Source: Helicobacteraceae bacterium CG2_30_36_10 (GTDB lineage: Bacteria > Campylobacterota > Campylobacteria > Campylobacterales > Sulfurimonadaceae). From it: DNA of 36,293 nt. The notes beneath the pieces are model-generated. The model worked only from the letters and a program-made list of their open reading frames with translations. It was not told the DNA's origin and did no database searches. Below are positions 9,520-18,978 of this stretch, one piece after another. The position numbers were made by a program, and so were the translations under genes. Every line of letters starts with the position of its first letter. The stretch's first letter is position 1. The DNA is taken from positions 1-36,293 of the forward strand of contig MNYP01000057.1 in the NCBI GenBank assembly GCA_001873135.1. The letters run 5' to 3'.

Positions 9520-12500
9520 TTAAACGTTGTAGTAAGTAGCCCCAGGATGATAAACAACTAAAGCACTTGTTGACTGCTCCGGGTGAATCTGAAAGGTTTC
9601 ACTGAGCTCAATGCCAAACTCTTCTGGTTTTAGCAGATCAAAGAGAGGACGGCTCAGTTCAAGGTCGGGACAAGCGGCATAACCAAAAGAGTATCTGCTT
9701 CCCTGATATTTGTTCATCTGCACATCACTGAGTTTACTCCCCTCTCCCTCAGAAATATTTAAATCAAGCCTAATCTGTTTATGCGCAATTTCAGCCAATG
9801 CTTCGGCCAACTCAACTCCGAGACCATGAAATTGGTAATACTCTGCGTAGTTCCCTTTGTCATATACTTCTCTCTCAGCTTCACTAATCTTTGAACCGGC
9901 ACTTACACATGTGAGGGCAATCACATCATGTCTATCTGAGTGAAAGAAGTCACTTAAAGCGCGGTGTGGCTCTTTTCTTTGTCTAGGGAAGTTAAACTGC
10001 TTTATTGCTCTTCCTACCACCTGATCCAGAGGTTCGCGGTTGATTTCATCAGGTGAGTTATACCCCTCGCTCTCATCAAAAATAAGAATTGTATTGTCAT
10101 CACTTCTGCATGGCCAGTAACCGTAAACAATGGTCGGCTCAAAGAGCTTTTCATCCAAAAACTGAGCTTTAAGACGCTCATAAGCCGGCATAATAATTTC
10201 GTCAACCTGCTTTTTATAAGCCTCTTTTGTCATCCCTTTTGAACTATAGCCCCAACGAGATTTAAAAAGTATTTTGTGGTTTATCCACTCAAAAGCCATC
10301 TCAATCTGCACGGGTGTTAGTTTCATTTCTCGTCTTCCCCAAAAAGGAGGCGTTGGAACTTTTACATCACGAGACGGCATCTTCAGCTCTGCAAATGGAG
10401 GGATAATTACTGCTTTTTTCTCTACAACCACTTTTTCTTGCGTCTCTTTACCATGCAGGTCAGTGTCAAAGTTCCCCGCTTCTATACGGCTCATAGCAGT
10501 TACCCCGTCAAAAGCATCTTTGCAGTAAAAGATAGGACCATCATAAAAAGGGCGGCAAAAGTCATCTATAAAAGAGCGCGTCAGAGCGGCTCCGCCTAAA
10601 AGAATAGGGATTTTAATATCTGCTTCTTTAAGTGTTTCAAGATTCTCTTTCATAACCTGAGTAGATTTTACCAAAAGTCCGCTCATGCCTAAAGCGCTTG
10701 CATTTGATTCTTTGAGCGTCTTTACAAATGTGTCTAAATCTACTTTTATGCCAAGGTTTATAACTTTAAAACCGTTGTTGGAGAGAATAATATCTACAAG
10801 GTTTTTGCCGACATCGTGAACATCGCCTCTAACTGTTCCTAAAACAAGGGTGGTATCGACTGTTTTGTCAATTTTTGGCAGATAAGGGTTGAGATAATCA
10901 ACAGTTTTTTTCATAGTCTCTGCACTTTGAAGCACGAAGGGCAACTGCATCTGTCCTGAGCCAAAAAGCTCACCGACTACTTTCATGGCATCGATAAGAA
11001 TTTCATTTACGATTATTTCAGGGGCTATTGTTTTTCGAGCCTCTTCAACGAGCGGTATCATTCTCTCTTTATCGCCGTCCATTAAAAGTTTTGCTATTTT
11101 TTCCTCGTTGCTCATGGCAAGGTATGCTGCATCTTCAACATCGCTATCCACTGCCTCTTTTGTGCTAAAGTGTTCTATAAACTCAAAGAGAGCGGCTCCT
11201 TTTGGTTTTTTGTTGAAGATAAGATTATTACAAATATCCTGCTCCTCTTGTGTAATCTTATTAAGAGGAATAATGTGCTTAACATTAATGATTACGGAAC
11301 TAAGACCTGCTTTGATACAGTGGTGTAAAAACATAGAGTTTAGGTAAGGTCTAGCATCTTTGTCGAGTCCGAAGGAGATATTTGAAAGTCCTAAAACAGC
11401 ACCGACTTCCGGGTGAAGAAGGCGAAGTTGTCGTATAGCTTCTATGGTATTTATGCCGGCGTCAAAATACTCTGCATCACCGGAACCCAAAGTAAAGGTT
11501 AAAAGGTCGAAAACTAAATCCTCAGGATTGATACCATGTTTTTTCGTTGCAAGTTCATAGATTCTCTGGGCCACCTCGATTTTTCTCTCAACTGTTTTCG
11601 CCATGCCGATTTCATCAATAGTGAGACACACTAAAGCCGCACCGAATTTTTTAGCCAACCGGCAAACTGTGTCGAACTTCTCAATGCCGTCTTCAAGGTT
11701 TACGGAGTTTATAATAGCTTTGCCGCCTATGAGCTTAAGCGCCTCTTCGAGTGCAGGAGTTTGAGTGGAGTCGGGCATAATCGGCAGATTTATTTTACTG
11801 GCATAAAGACTCATAACGGAGTTCATATCTTTTGTCTCATCGCGACCTGCAAAACCGACACTAACATCTAAAACATGCGCGCCTGCGCGAACTTGTTGTT
11901 GCCCAACACTGAGCGTTCCCTCATAATCTTCAGCGAGCAGAAGATCTTTAAAGGCTTTTGAACCGGTTGCGTTTGAGCGTTCCCCTATAAGCAGAGGTGC
12001 CGGCTCTTGCATAAGCGCAACATTTGAAAAGAGCGAAGCAAGAGCGTTGGGTTGATTTCCACATGCCGGCGTTGGGGTTATGTTCGCAACTCTGTTTACG
12101 AGTGCTCTAATATGCTGAGGTGTTGTTCCGCAGCATCCGCCAAGAAAGCTTACTCCGTTAAATGCGAGAAATTTTTCCTGTTGGTTAGCAAAATCATCGG
12201 GTCCCATCGGGTAGTAGGTGTAGCCACCGCGGTTTTGGGGAAGTCCTGCATTTGCGTGAACGCTGATAGGTTTGCCCCACACTTCACTGAGAGTTTTTAC
12301 ATGTTTTAAAACCTGCTCAGGTCCTGTTCCGCAGTTAAAGCCAAGGCTTAAGATATCAAAAGGCTCTAAAATCGTCGCAATAGTGGCGGCATCTGTTCCT
12401 ATAAGCATAGTTCCACTCAGCTCGATGGTTACGGAGACCATTATGGGAATTTCAGTCTCTCTTTGTCTGTTTGCCTCTTCGCAGGCGTGAAGAGCGGCTT

Positions 12501-13011
12501 TAATCTGAAGTGGGTCTTGGCAGGTCTCAAGCAAGAAAACATCGACGCCTCCGTCAATGAGCGCTAAACAAAACTCCGTATACCCTTTGAACATATCGTC
12601 ATAATGAATATGCCCCAAAGAGGGGAGTTTCGTGCCCGGTCCGACAGAGCCTAAAACAAAACGGGGATGCTCAGGCGTTGAGAACTTTTCGCACTCTTTT
12701 TTTACAAGCTCGGCTCCGGCTTTAGTGAGTTCATAAGCACGATGCCCTATCTGGTACTCGTTCAAAACCCAAGAGAAGGAGCCAAAGGTATTTGTGGTTA
12801 TAAAGTCTGCTCCCGCGGTTAAATAAGCATGAAAAATCTCACTTAGTATCTCGGGACAGGTAACATTTAAAAGTTCGTTACAACCCTCATTTCCTTCCCA
12901 TGCGGCATGTGGAATCTTATCATCACGTTGTTGAAGTTGCGTGCCCATTGCCCCGTCTATAATTAAAGGACGGGTTTTTATTGTGTTTAAAATGTATTGT
13001 TTTGTTGTCAT
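9520..13011 (-). CDS. metH: Cobalamin-dependent methionine synthase
   Basis: DGAMGTQLQ; GFNCGTGPEQ and LGGCCGTTPQHI (Zn site); GERSNATGSKAF pterin domain; DVHDVGKNLV cobalamin-binding; C-terminal activation domain. 1163 aa. Confidence 0.95.
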   Translation of the reverse strand: MTTKQYILNTIKTRPLIIDGAMGTQLQQRDDKIPHAAWEGNEGCNELLNVTCPEILSEIFHAYLTAGADFITTNTFGSFSWVLNEYQIGHRAYELTKAGAELVKKECEKFSTPEHPRFVLGSVGPGTKLPSLGHIHYDDMFKGYTEFCLALIDGGVDVFLLETCQDPLQIKAALHACEEANRQRETEIPIMVSVTIELSGTMLIGTDAATIATILEPFDILSLGFNCGTGPEQVLKHVKTLSEVWGKPISVHANAGLPQNRGGYTYYPMGPDDFANQQEKFLAFNGVSFLGGCCGTTPQHIRALVNRVANITPTPACGNQPNALASLFSNVALMQEPAPLLIGERSNATGSKAFKDLLLAEDYEGTLSVGQQQVRAGAHVLDVSVGFAGRDETKDMNSVMSLYASKINLPIMPDSTQTPALEEALKLIGGKAIINSVNLEDGIEKFDTVCRLAKKFGAALVCLTIDEIGMAKTVERKIEVAQRIYELATKKHGINPEDLVFDLLTFTLGSGDAEYFDAGINTIEAIRQLRLLHPEVGAVLGLSNISFGLDKDARPYLNSMFLHHCIKAGLSSVIINVKHIIPLNKITQEEQDICNNLIFNKKPKGAALFEFIEHFSTKEAVDSDVEDAAYLAMSNEEKIAKLLMDGDKERMIPLVEEARKTIAPEIIVNEILIDAMKVVGELFGSGQMQLPFVLQSAETMKKTVDYLNPYLPKIDKTVDTTLVLGTVRGDVHDVGKNLVDIILSNNGFKVINLGIKVDLDTFVKTLKESNASALGMSGLLVKSTQVMKENLETLKEADIKIPILLGGAALTRSFIDDFCRPFYDGPIFYCKDAFDGVTAMSRIEAGNFDTDLHGKETQEKVVVEKKAVIIPPFAELKMPSRDVKVPTPPFWGRREMKLTPVQIEMAFEWINHKILFKSRWGYSSKGMTKEAYKKQVDEIIMPAYERLKAQFLDEKLFEPTIVYGYWPCRSDDNTILIFDESEGYNSPDEINREPLDQVVGRAIKQFNFPRQRKEPHRALSDFFHSDRHDVIALTCVSAGSKISEAEREVYDKGNYAEYYQFHGLGVELAEALAEIAHKQIRLDLNISEGEGSKLSDVQMNKYQGSRYSFGYAACPDLELSRPLFDLLKPEEFGIELSETFQIHPEQSTSALVVYHPGATYYNV
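12056..12067 (-). repeat. GGCATGTGGAAA dispersed motif inside the metH interdomain linker
   Basis: Top strand TTTCCACATGCC; encodes part of TPACGNQ. Confidence 0.9.
12904..12914 (+). repeat. GGCATGTGGAA dispersed motif near the metH 5' end
   Basis: Exact 11-mer; encodes IPHA on the minus strand. Confidence 0.85.
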
Positions 13012-13167
13012 TGTATTCTTTTCTTTGAGTTAATAAGAAATATTTTATCAAAATAGAGCATAAAAAAGACTTTGAGTTGAAAAGCAAAATAAATATTATG
13101 CTAAAATAGATGTAAATGTTTTTGATAATGTGAAAAGATTATTTAAAAACTAAAAAAGGAGTATTTG

Positions 13168-14259
13168 ATGATAAAAAAGATGTTGATAAGCTCGTTGGTT
13201 GCTGTGGCATTGGTTTTAACCGGCTGTGGAGAAGATAGTGGAGGTGTTGATAAGTTAGAGACACAACAAATGTTGGATAATGGGGACTTTAATGGTGTTA
13301 TATCTAGGGTTGAAGCGACTGCCAGCTCTGACTCTGATTATTTGGCTTTAGCGGCTGCTTATATGGGCAAAGCAGGACTTGCTTTACCTGATTTGATTGA
13401 TATTATTCTTAACAGTGATGATACGGGGGATGATGCATTTGTTACTTTTATTGATCAAGTGGATACAAAAAAAAGCAGTTCCGCGCTGAATGATTTGGAA
13501 AAATCATCGGGATATTATAAGAAAATCGTGGAAGAGAAGTGTTCTGCTACTGATGCAAATTTGAGTTATTCCCAAAAAGATATTTGTCTGTTTCTAGGGC
13601 TCTCACAAACGATGAAGGTCGCTACGGCTATCGGATATCTTGCCGATGATATTTCAGTTTTGACTGCAGATATTAATACATCTGATGCTAAATTAACAGC
13701 TTCTTTGTGCGCTATGAAATATGCTATAGACGGCAGAAGTGATACAAATGTCACTTGTAGTGTGACAGACAACAATGAAAGTATCACATTTCTAGATAGC
13801 AATAGAACATATAGTCCAATAGTTATTTCAGAAAACGGCGAAACTTTTGAGTTTTTGATTACAGATAAAAACTCAACTGCTATCACTAGCAGTTTTTGTA
13901 GTACTGAGAGCTTCTCTACAAGAATAGCTTTAGACCAAAATATTACATTTGATACTTTATCTTCATACAGTGACTATAATGCATCATACCATGCCTGCCC
14001 GGTAAATGAGACTCTCTTGGTAGTCGGTGACGCTGCTTCGGAGGCAGATATAACAACAGCCGATGTTATTGTCTCAGCACTCAATGAAGGAACAGATTCT
14101 ATTGGAGTTGCAGCGAGTGAAGATATGCAGCAATCAATAGATGAGTTTAAGTGTGAAGTCTTAGGTGGAACATATAATTATAGTTCATGTGACAAAAGTT
14201 TAGATCAAAATGTTACCGAGCAACAAGTTATAACTTATCTCAACACAAACAATAACTAG
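13168..14259 (+). CDS. Putative lipoprotein of unknown function
   Basis: Signal with lipobox (ALVLTGCGED); no recognised domain; tightly followed by the TraF-like gene. Confidence 0.7.
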   Translation: MIKKMLISSLVAVALVLTGCGEDSGGVDKLETQQMLDNGDFNGVISRVEATASSDSDYLALAAAYMGKAGLALPDLIDIILNSDDTGDDAFVTFIDQVDTKKSSSALNDLEKSSGYYKKIVEEKCSATDANLSYSQKDICLFLGLSQTMKVATAIGYLADDISVLTADINTSDAKLTASLCAMKYAIDGRSDTNVTCSVTDNNESITFLDSNRTYSPIVISENGETFEFLITDKNSTAITSSFCSTESFSTRIALDQNITFDTLSSYSDYNASYHACPVNETLLVVGDAASEADITTADVIVSALNEGTDSIGVAASEDMQQSIDEFKCEVLGGTYNYSSCDKSLDQNVTEQQVITYLNTNNN

Positions 14260-14268
14260 GGGAAAATA

Positions 14269-15456
14269 ATGATGAAAAAAATACTATCACTGACACTTTT
14301 GGGTGCTACAACATCTTTAATGGCTATGTATGCAGAGCATGCATATCTTTATAAAGATCCTCGTATTATGGGAATGGGCGGTGCCAACATTGCTGTAGGT
14401 TCTTACTCAACTTCAGTTTTTTCTAATCCTGCAGGACTTGCAACTATAAAAAAAGAAAATGGCTTAATTGTTGATCTTCTTGGTATCGGTGTCTCTTCAA
14501 CGGCGAAGGTTCAAGAGTTTGTGCAAGATATCAATGATGCTTCAGACACAGGAAACGATGCGGCGGTATCTGAAGTGCTTAAAAAGTATTCCGGAGAACA
14601 TTTTCATATCGGTGTGGACAATTACAGTTCTGTTTCTGGAAATGCAGATGCGTTTGCCTGGAGTATAGGCTTGTTAGCGGTGGCTGATGTTAACTTGATG
14701 GCACATGCCAACGGAAGTACCACCGGCGGACTCTTAGAAACCAGCTCTCGTGCGTATGGAGGAGTTGTTTTAGGTGCTGCTAAACCATACGACACGGAGA
14801 TGGGACGCTTAGACATCGGTATGGGCTTGAAATATATAACACAAAATTCTTATGAAGGTGTACTCGGGATATCGGAACTCACAGATGACTCTGAGGATAT
14901 TGGCACAAAACTTCAAAACAAGTATGAAAAAACAGCTTCGGGCATAGGTTTTGATATTGGGGCAACTTTGCACCCTTTTGATGATAACTTCTTACATCCC
15001 GCTTTTGGTTTAAGTGTTTTAAATATTGGTTCTATGAATATGGATGACAATTACGGCAGACAGCCAATGACGGTAAATATCGGTATCTCCATTTCTCCGG
15101 AAGTTCCTCTTCTTGAAAAGTTTGTTGTGGCTGTAGATTATGTTGATCTTCTTAATGCAAATAAACTTCGCATCTATGAATACAGTGATAACGGCGATAT
15201 TATTAGTTTTAGTGATTATGAAGATAGTGATTTTATGAAAAGGCTGCGTATAGGTACAGAACTAGGCTTGATTGACTCAACATACTTTTCAACTGCGCTG
15301 AATTTTGGTCTATATCAAGGCGCTTATACAGCAGGATTGAACCTTGAAGTTACAATTTTAAAACTTAATTTTGCAACCTATGAAGAGCAAATCGGTTCTG
15401 GGAGTGTTGATATATCTGACAGAAGATATATGGCACAAGTCGGTATCGGCTGGTAA
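14269..15456 (+). CDS. TraF-like outer-membrane beta-barrel protein
   Basis: Signal peptide; KDPRIMGMGGANIAVGSYSTSVFSNPAGLATI typical of TraF_2/FadL-superfamily barrels; alternating beta pattern to the C-terminus. Confidence 0.6.
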   Translation: MMKKILSLTLLGATTSLMAMYAEHAYLYKDPRIMGMGGANIAVGSYSTSVFSNPAGLATIKKENGLIVDLLGIGVSSTAKVQEFVQDINDASDTGNDAAVSEVLKKYSGEHFHIGVDNYSSVSGNADAFAWSIGLLAVADVNLMAHANGSTTGGLLETSSRAYGGVVLGAAKPYDTEMGRLDIGMGLKYITQNSYEGVLGISELTDDSEDIGTKLQNKYEKTASGIGFDIGATLHPFDDNFLHPAFGLSVLNIGSMNMDDNYGRQPMTVNIGISISPEVPLLEKFVVAVDYVDLLNANKLRIYEYSDNGDIISFSDYEDSDFMKRLRIGTELGLIDSTYFSTALNFGLYQGAYTAGLNLEVTILKLNFATYEEQIGSGSVDISDRRYMAQVGIGW

Positions 15457-15475
15457 AATAAACCTCTTTTATTTG

Positions 15476-15500
15476 CACATGCCAAGATGGCATGTGGAAA
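15476..15500. repeat. Inverted pair of the dispersed motif after the TraF-like gene
   Basis: CACATGCCA-AGA-TGGCATGTG; right arm extends to exact GGCATGTGGAAA (15489-15500). Confidence 0.9.
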
Positions 15501-15552
15501 TACCTTTTAAATTTCTCCAATTAACCGGCACCTATAGCACAAACCTGACAAT

Positions 15553-15593
15553 TTGACGAAATAAACATAATTTTACTTGACTTACTTCGTCAA
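15553..15593. promoter_or_regulatory. Inverted repeat TTGACGAA-N25-TTCGTCAA, candidate operator
   Basis: 8-bp perfect arms 15553-15560 and 15586-15593; the right arm lies between putative -35 TTGACT (15577-15582) and -10 TACAAT (15601-15606), 18-bp spacing. Confidence 0.5.
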
Positions 15594-15606
15594 CTTGGAG
15601 TACAAT
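15577..15606 (+). promoter_or_regulatory. Putative sigma70-type promoter for the resolvase-like gene
   Basis: TTGACT-N18-TACAAT, 39 bp upstream of the start codon. Confidence 0.5.
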
Positions 15607-15644
15607 GACGATGAAATTCAATAAAAAGAGGAGTTTTACCGCTA

Positions 15645-16280
15645 ATGACAATTGCTTATATACGGTCGGATAAAAATTTTGATGCAGCACATGAACAGTT
15701 ACAACTGATAAATTCGTATGCAGTGTCAAATAGTCTCATTATTGATGACGAATTCATTGATCAAACATCACAAAATAAAAGGCTTAAAGATCGAGCAGAA
15801 GTTACTGAATATTTCCAAAAACAAACAGGGAGTACACTATTAGTATCGGATGTTTGGGTTTTAAGTACGGATATGGAAGATATTGTTCAGATGTTCAGTT
15901 GTTTACTAAAACATGATTTTAGTGTGCACTTTATTAAACAATCTGTTGTTATGTCACGACAAAGTAGTACAATGTTGGTTTTAGGATTGATGGATAATTT
16001 ACGACAAACAATACAGAGCGAATCTAGTCGAGTTATTGGAAGGCCTGTCGGCAGTAAATCTACTTCTAAGTTTGATAAACATATAAAAGAGATTATTGAA
16101 TTTATAAGAGATAAAAAAAGTGTTAGTGAAATGTCAAGAGTTTTAGATGTGAGCAGAAGTTCACTCAAAGACTACATAGAATCACGAGAGTTAAAAGAAG
16201 TTGCCTTTGGATCACTGCTTCTTGAAGTTTCATCTGACGCAGAAGAACAGGTAATCAATACGATTAGCTGTTCAAAATAA
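15645..16280 (+). CDS. Serine-recombinase (resolvase)-like protein with C-terminal HTH, probably catalytically inactive
   Basis: MTIAYIRSDKNFDAAHEQLQLI... aligns by eye with the resolvase N-terminus; GRPVGSKS + SVSEMSRVLDVSRSSLKDYI is HTH-like; Y-x-R-V-S and the LDRLGR arginines are not conserved. Confidence 0.65.
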   Translation: MTIAYIRSDKNFDAAHEQLQLINSYAVSNSLIIDDEFIDQTSQNKRLKDRAEVTEYFQKQTGSTLLVSDVWVLSTDMEDIVQMFSCLLKHDFSVHFIKQSVVMSRQSSTMLVLGLMDNLRQTIQSESSRVIGRPVGSKSTSKFDKHIKEIIEFIRDKKSVSEMSRVLDVSRSSLKDYIESRELKEVAFGSLLLEVSSDAEEQVINTISCSK

Positions 16281-16310
16281 TAGATAACAAATAAATACGA
16301 GGAATAGAAA

Positions 16311-17744
16311 ATGAGTGAAGAAAAAAAAGCTATTAAAATACCAACCCCTTGGAGAATTACACGTTACTATGTTTATTCATTAATTACTTTGGTACTTTTA
16401 GCAACACCTTGGATAGTGATAGATGGACATCATCTCTTTTTGTTAAGCTTTGATAAAATGAAATTACATCTTGCATTTATACAGTTTGACATGCAAGAGT
16501 TGTATTTGATGCCATTTTTATTGATATTGATGTTCTTAGGAATTTTTGCTATGACGGTTGTGGGCGGTCGTGTATTTTGCGGTTGGATGTGTCCACAGAC
16601 TATTTTCCGTGTCATCTACCGTGACTTAATTGAGACTAAGATTTTAGGTATGCGAAAGCGTATTAAAAACAAGCAGCAAGAGCCTGATATGTCAAAGACT
16701 GAAAACAAGGTGAAACAAGTTATTGCAATATTGCTTTGGACTGCTTTATCCATTATTGCATCGGCTAATCTTTTATGGTTTTTTGTTCCTCCTGAAGATT
16801 TTTTTGCCTATTTAGCCGATTTTGATAACCACTGGATAGTTTTTGGTACTTTGATTGCCATGACACTATTTTTAGTCTATGACATTATCTTTTTAAAAGA
16901 AGATTATTGTGCGTATGTTTGTCCTTACTCTCGAATTCAGTCTGTTTTATATGATGACCATACTGTTATGGCTCTTTATAACACGCACAGAGGTGGTGAT
17001 ATTTACGATGCAGAGCACAACAAAGTTTTCACAAAACAAAAAGAGCTTCAAGCCTTTGAACCATCAGCAGAATGTACTACCTGTGAGAGTTGTGTAACAG
17101 TCTGTCCAACACATATCGACATCCGTAAAGGTCTTCAGTTGGAGTGCATTAACTGTCTTGAGTGTGTTGATGCTTGTACAACGGTTATGGGCAAACTCGG
17201 CAAGCCTTCTTTGGTTACATGGTCAAGTGATTATGAAATTATAGATCAAAAAGGTAAAACTAAATATTTCCGTCCTAAGATTTTAGCTTATATAGGGATT
17301 TTGGTTGTAATTACGATTATCCTTGGCATGATGGGAAGTACAAAAGAACATATGCTCTTAAACATTAACAAAGAGACTCGTCTATATTCTACAAAATCAA
17401 TGCCGGATGGCAAGGTAGCAGTAGAAAATGCTTATGAATTCTTACTTCAAAATACTGAAAATAAGAAAATGAAGTTTTACTTTGAGGTAATTCCTCCAAA
17501 AGGTATGGAAGGTAAAATAACGATTGTTAGACCTAACGAAGCGTTCGAAGTTGTTCCTGGAATTAAAAAGAAAAAGATAGTTGTACTGAGAACTACGGAG
17601 GCTTTAGTTGATGATGAGAGAAAAGATACGGTTATCCCGATTACGATTAGAGCGTATGCTCTTGGTCACGAGGAGAAAATAGTTATTTTAAGAAACTCTA
17701 CATTTATTTTTCCTAAAGCAGAAATATTAAAAGCTGCCAAATAA
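16311..17744 (+). CDS. ccoG: Cytochrome c oxidase accessory protein CcoG (polyferredoxin)
   Basis: CGWMCPQTIFRVIYRDLIE, CAYVCPYSRIQSVLYD, CTTCESCVTVCPTHIDIRKGLQLECINCLECVDAC; TM segments. Confidence 0.95.
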   Translation: MSEEKKAIKIPTPWRITRYYVYSLITLVLLATPWIVIDGHHLFLLSFDKMKLHLAFIQFDMQELYLMPFLLILMFLGIFAMTVVGGRVFCGWMCPQTIFRVIYRDLIETKILGMRKRIKNKQQEPDMSKTENKVKQVIAILLWTALSIIASANLLWFFVPPEDFFAYLADFDNHWIVFGTLIAMTLFLVYDIIFLKEDYCAYVCPYSRIQSVLYDDHTVMALYNTHRGGDIYDAEHNKVFTKQKELQAFEPSAECTTCESCVTVCPTHIDIRKGLQLECINCLECVDACTTVMGKLGKPSLVTWSSDYEIIDQKGKTKYFRPKILAYIGILVVITIILGMMGSTKEHMLLNINKETRLYSTKSMPDGKVAVENAYEFLLQNTENKKMKFYFEVIPPKGMEGKITIVRPNEAFEVVPGIKKKKIVVLRTTEALVDDERKDTVIPITIRAYALGHEEKIVILRNSTFIFPKAEILKAAK

Positions 17745-17746
17745 GT

Positions 17747-17771
17747 AAACCCTAGCATAATGCTAGGGTTT
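17747..17771. terminator. Palindromic terminator after ccoG
   Basis: AAACCCTAGCAT-A-ATGCTAGGGTTT, 12-bp arms, directly after the ccoG stop. Confidence 0.7.
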
Positions 17772-17849
17772 GATGCAAATTTTCTTCTTCTTAATACATC
17801 AAAATAATCGTTTTTTGCTATAATTGGGTTTTTAAAACAAGGAATTTTG

Positions 17850-18914
17850 ATGGCATTTTCAGCTAAAAATCGTCAAGGTACACTAAGCGGTATCTTTTTT
17901 GTTGCTATATTTGCAGTAGCTGCGACTATGATCGCAGATATAAATTTTGTAAAATCATTGGGTATTTCCCCTCTAGTTATCGGTATTGTTATGGGTATTT
18001 TTTATGCAAATACTCTGCATAACCATATTCCAAGTGCATGGGGAAGCGGCATAACATTTTCGGGTAAAAAGATTCTAAGATTTGCTATAGTTTTTTACGG
18101 GTTTAGAATAACCTTTCAGCAGATTGCTGAGGTCGGCATGAGCGGCTTTATGGTCTCTCTTATTATGTTGAGTACAACATTTTTGCTAGGTACCTACCTT
18201 GGGACTAAAGCTTTTAAAATGGATAGAGATACCTCTATGCTCACAGCTGCCGGTGCTGCAGTGTGCGGTGCAGCAGCCGTTTTAGCTACCGAGCCTGTCT
18301 TAAAAGCAGAGGGTCATAAAACTGCAATAGCCGTCTCTATGGTTGTTCTCTTTGGAACGATTTCAATGTTTTTGTACCCTGTTTTGTATGCTTCGATTAT
18401 AGAGCCGGCAGTTGGTTTTTTACATATGACACCTCAAGAGTTTGGTATTTATGTCGGGGGAACTATCCATGAAGTGGCTCAGGTTGTAGCCGTTCCTGCT
18501 TCTATTATGGGCGCTCCACAGGATATGGCAAACTCGGCTGTTATTGTTAAAATGACAAGAGTTATTATGATAGCTCCGATGCTTATTGTGCTTGGTATTT
18601 ACCTCTCATACAGTGCTAAAAAAAGCGGTACGCAGGGCGGCGGAGTGAGTCTTGTTATTCCTTGGTTTGCGGTATATTTTATTGGCATGGCTGGGTTTAA
18701 CTCTCTGGGAGTAGTACCTCAAAATATAGTTGCTGTTATTAATGAGATAGATACATTTTTACTAACAATGGCAATGACGGCACTCGGCATGGGGACTATT
18801 TTTGCTAAGTTTAAAGGCTTGGGCCTTGCTCCGCTTTACACGGCAGGCGCCATGTTTGTATGGCTGGTTCTGGGCGGTTTTGTTGTTACTAAGCTTGTAG
18901 TAGCTTTCTTTTAA
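17850..18914 (+). CDS. YeiH/UPF0324 family putative membrane transporter
   Basis: Ten-TM pattern; GKKILRFAIVFYGFRITFQQI, TAAGAAVCGAAAVLATEPVLKA, GTIHEVAQVVA; ATG at 17850. Confidence 0.88.
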   Translation: MAFSAKNRQGTLSGIFFVAIFAVAATMIADINFVKSLGISPLVIGIVMGIFYANTLHNHIPSAWGSGITFSGKKILRFAIVFYGFRITFQQIAEVGMSGFMVSLIMLSTTFLLGTYLGTKAFKMDRDTSMLTAAGAAVCGAAAVLATEPVLKAEGHKTAIAVSMVVLFGTISMFLYPVLYASIIEPAVGFLHMTPQEFGIYVGGTIHEVAQVVAVPASIMGAPQDMANSAVIVKMTRVIMIAPMLIVLGIYLSYSAKKSGTQGGGVSLVIPWFAVYFIGMAGFNSLGVVPQNIVAVINEIDTFLLTMAMTALGMGTIFAKFKGLGLAPLYTAGAMFVWLVLGGFVVTKLVVAFF

Positions 18915-18978
18915 TAAAACTATTTAAGTAAAAATTATATAATGAGCTCCTAAAAAACTTCTAAAGGAGCCAAAATCG

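Noticed and set aside
10985-12490. Plus-strand ORFs inside metH (120, 85 and 72 aa)
   Set aside because: Antisense to a confidently identified metH; low-complexity Ser-rich translations typical of shadow ORFs.
14269-15456. Evidence for a conjugative element from the TraF-like gene
   Set aside because: No other transfer, relaxase or integrase genes nearby; the family is a general outer-membrane barrel group.
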